A DNA stretch of 64,000 nt from positions 1-64,000 of the forward strand of contig JBNKCX010000010.1 in the NCBI GenBank assembly GCA_050287965.1, given 5' to 3'. Each line of letters starts with the position of its first letter. The stretch's first letter is position 1. Shown here one piece after another: positions 63,504-64,000 of the stretch. The notes below the pieces were generated by a model that searched no databases, was not told where the DNA came from, and saw nothing but the letters and a program-made list of their open reading frames with translations. Source of the stretch: CBFDBF01 sp050287965. Lineage in GTDB: Bacteria; Pseudomonadota; Gammaproteobacteria; Chromatiales; Chromatiaceae. The position numbers were made by a program, and so were the translations under genes.

Positions 63504-64000
63504 GTGAATCAGGAGACACTCCCAGCATTAAGTTCCGGTTCCGCCGCTCATGCGGGGAGCCTGGAAGATGTATGTTTCGCCTTGCATACGTCGGCGGCGG
63601 GGCTGACCGTTCTTGAAGTCGGTTCTCGGCTTCAGCGGTATGGTCCCAACGCCCTGCCGCGCTCCAGACCACCGGGTATGGTGAAGGTGTTTTTGCGTCA
63701 GTTCGCCAGCCCCTTGATCTACGTTCTGGGTTTGGCGGCCTTGATTTCTCTGCTGATTCAGGAATGGCATGATGCCGGCTTTATCGCCGCAGTGCTGCTG
63801 GTCAACGCAGTGATCGGTACCATCCAGGAGTACTCCGCCCAGCGCGCCGCATCTGCGCTGAAGCAGTTGGTTTCCGTCCGTTGCCGGGTATTGAGGGAGG
63901 GGGACACCTATGAAATAGAGGCGGACGGGTTGGTGCCCGGTGATATCGTGCTGCTGGAGTCCGGAGACAGGGTGCCGGCTGACCTGCGTCTATTGGCCTG
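63504..64000 (+). CDS. cation-transporting P-type ATPase, 3' end outside window
   Basis: GTG 63504, with a weak AAAGG directly adjacent, then 165 visible residues. Features: the N-terminal cytoplasmic segment with LEVGSRLQRYGPNALPRSRPP, typical of P2-type (Ca2+ or Na+/K+-like) ATPases, then LRQFASPLIYVLGLAALISLLIQ and FIAAVLLVNAVIGTIQEYSAQRAASALKQL (first two membrane helices), and the actuator-domain entry VPGDIVLLESGDRVPADLRLL. The catalytic DKTG site lies beyond the window. Ion specificity cannot be told. Confidence 0.9.
   Translation, partial: MNQETLPALSSGSAAHAGSLEDVCFALHTSAAGLTVLEVGSRLQRYGPNALPRSRPPGMVKVFLRQFASPLIYVLGLAALISLLIQEWHDAGFIAAVLLVNAVIGTIQEYSAQRAASALKQLVSVRCRVLREGDTYEIEADGLVPGDIVLLESGDRVPADLRLLA

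Noticed and set aside
63241..63672. 143-codon minus-strand frame
   Set aside because: Its first third overlaps the P-type ATPase, which has recognisable family sequence; no support for the rest.
1..64000. CRISPR array, tRNA, rRNA, insertion sequence or phage genes
   Set aside because: No regularly spaced repeats, no cloverleaf-like sequence I could recognise, and no transposase, integrase or capsid-like protein was seen.

Overview
The window looks like chromosomal DNA of a gammaproteobacterium. It carries a waaA/pcm pair, thiC behind a TPP riboswitch, cytochrome c4, znuACB, yidD, membrane-type FadE, nhaA, acnB and Fec-type signalling. I see no phage, transposase, CRISPR array, tRNA or rRNA. 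Several redox and metal genes (two c-type cytochromes, a Cu/Zn permease, a propeller-cytochrome fusion) would suit a respiratory free-living or symbiotic bacterium of the Chromatiales type. That placement is inference from gene content only.

Layout. 1-5.2 kb: the end of waaA converges on pcm, then thiC with its riboswitch, a DUF123 protein and a small cytochrome c. 5.4-11.9 kb: an anchored hypothetical protein, a WGR-domain protein, a UbiA-family prenyltransferase, cytochrome c4, a DsbA-like protein, an EEP-family hydrolase, a diguanylate cyclase and a zinc-ribbon protein. 12.2-17.1 kb: a compact run of znuA-znuC-znuB-yidD, a Cu/Zn-type permease and a GalT/HIT-like protein. 17.3-19.0 kb: a small ORF, xthA and a rubrerythrin-like protein.

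19.1-29.7 kb is a fatty-acid oxidation island on the minus strand: TetR regulator, fadE, a FadN-type fused dehydrogenase/hydratase, fadA thiolase and a hotdog protein, followed by a second unit of SDR plus acyl-CoA synthetase. An identical 17-base sequence with an AAAC-N4-GTTT core precedes both units. It is very likely the operator that ties them into one regulon.

30.0-35.5 kb is a polysaccharide-type locus: a 46-residue ORF that overlaps an NDP-sugar epimerase, then a processive GT2 enzyme, a TPR/outer-membrane barrel protein and a GT-B-like protein. I see no deacetylase, lyase or c-di-GMP-binding subunit in it. 35.6-42.8 kb: nhaA, two unknown genes downstream of a LysR regulator, an unknown 267-residue protein, a periplasmic protein/OmpA-domain pair and a DUF2892 protein. 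42.9-48.7 kb: a complete RND efflux operon.

49.0-54.3 kb is a Fec-like signalling cassette (ECF sigma, FecR, TonB-dependent receptor with STN domain) ending in a beta-propeller fused to a c-type heme domain. 54.5-56.4 kb is a three-gene operon of unknown function whose first gene has no standard start codon but has a perfect Shine-Dalgarno in front of an ATA. 56.8-60.4 kb holds small unknown genes and a TPR-methyltransferase. 60.5-63.1 kb is acnB. The window ends inside a P-type ATPase gene.

The best candidates for undescribed biology are the polysaccharide locus with its leading small ORF, the ATA-start unknown operon, the propeller-cytochrome component of the TonB cassette, and the LysR-adjacent unknown pair.
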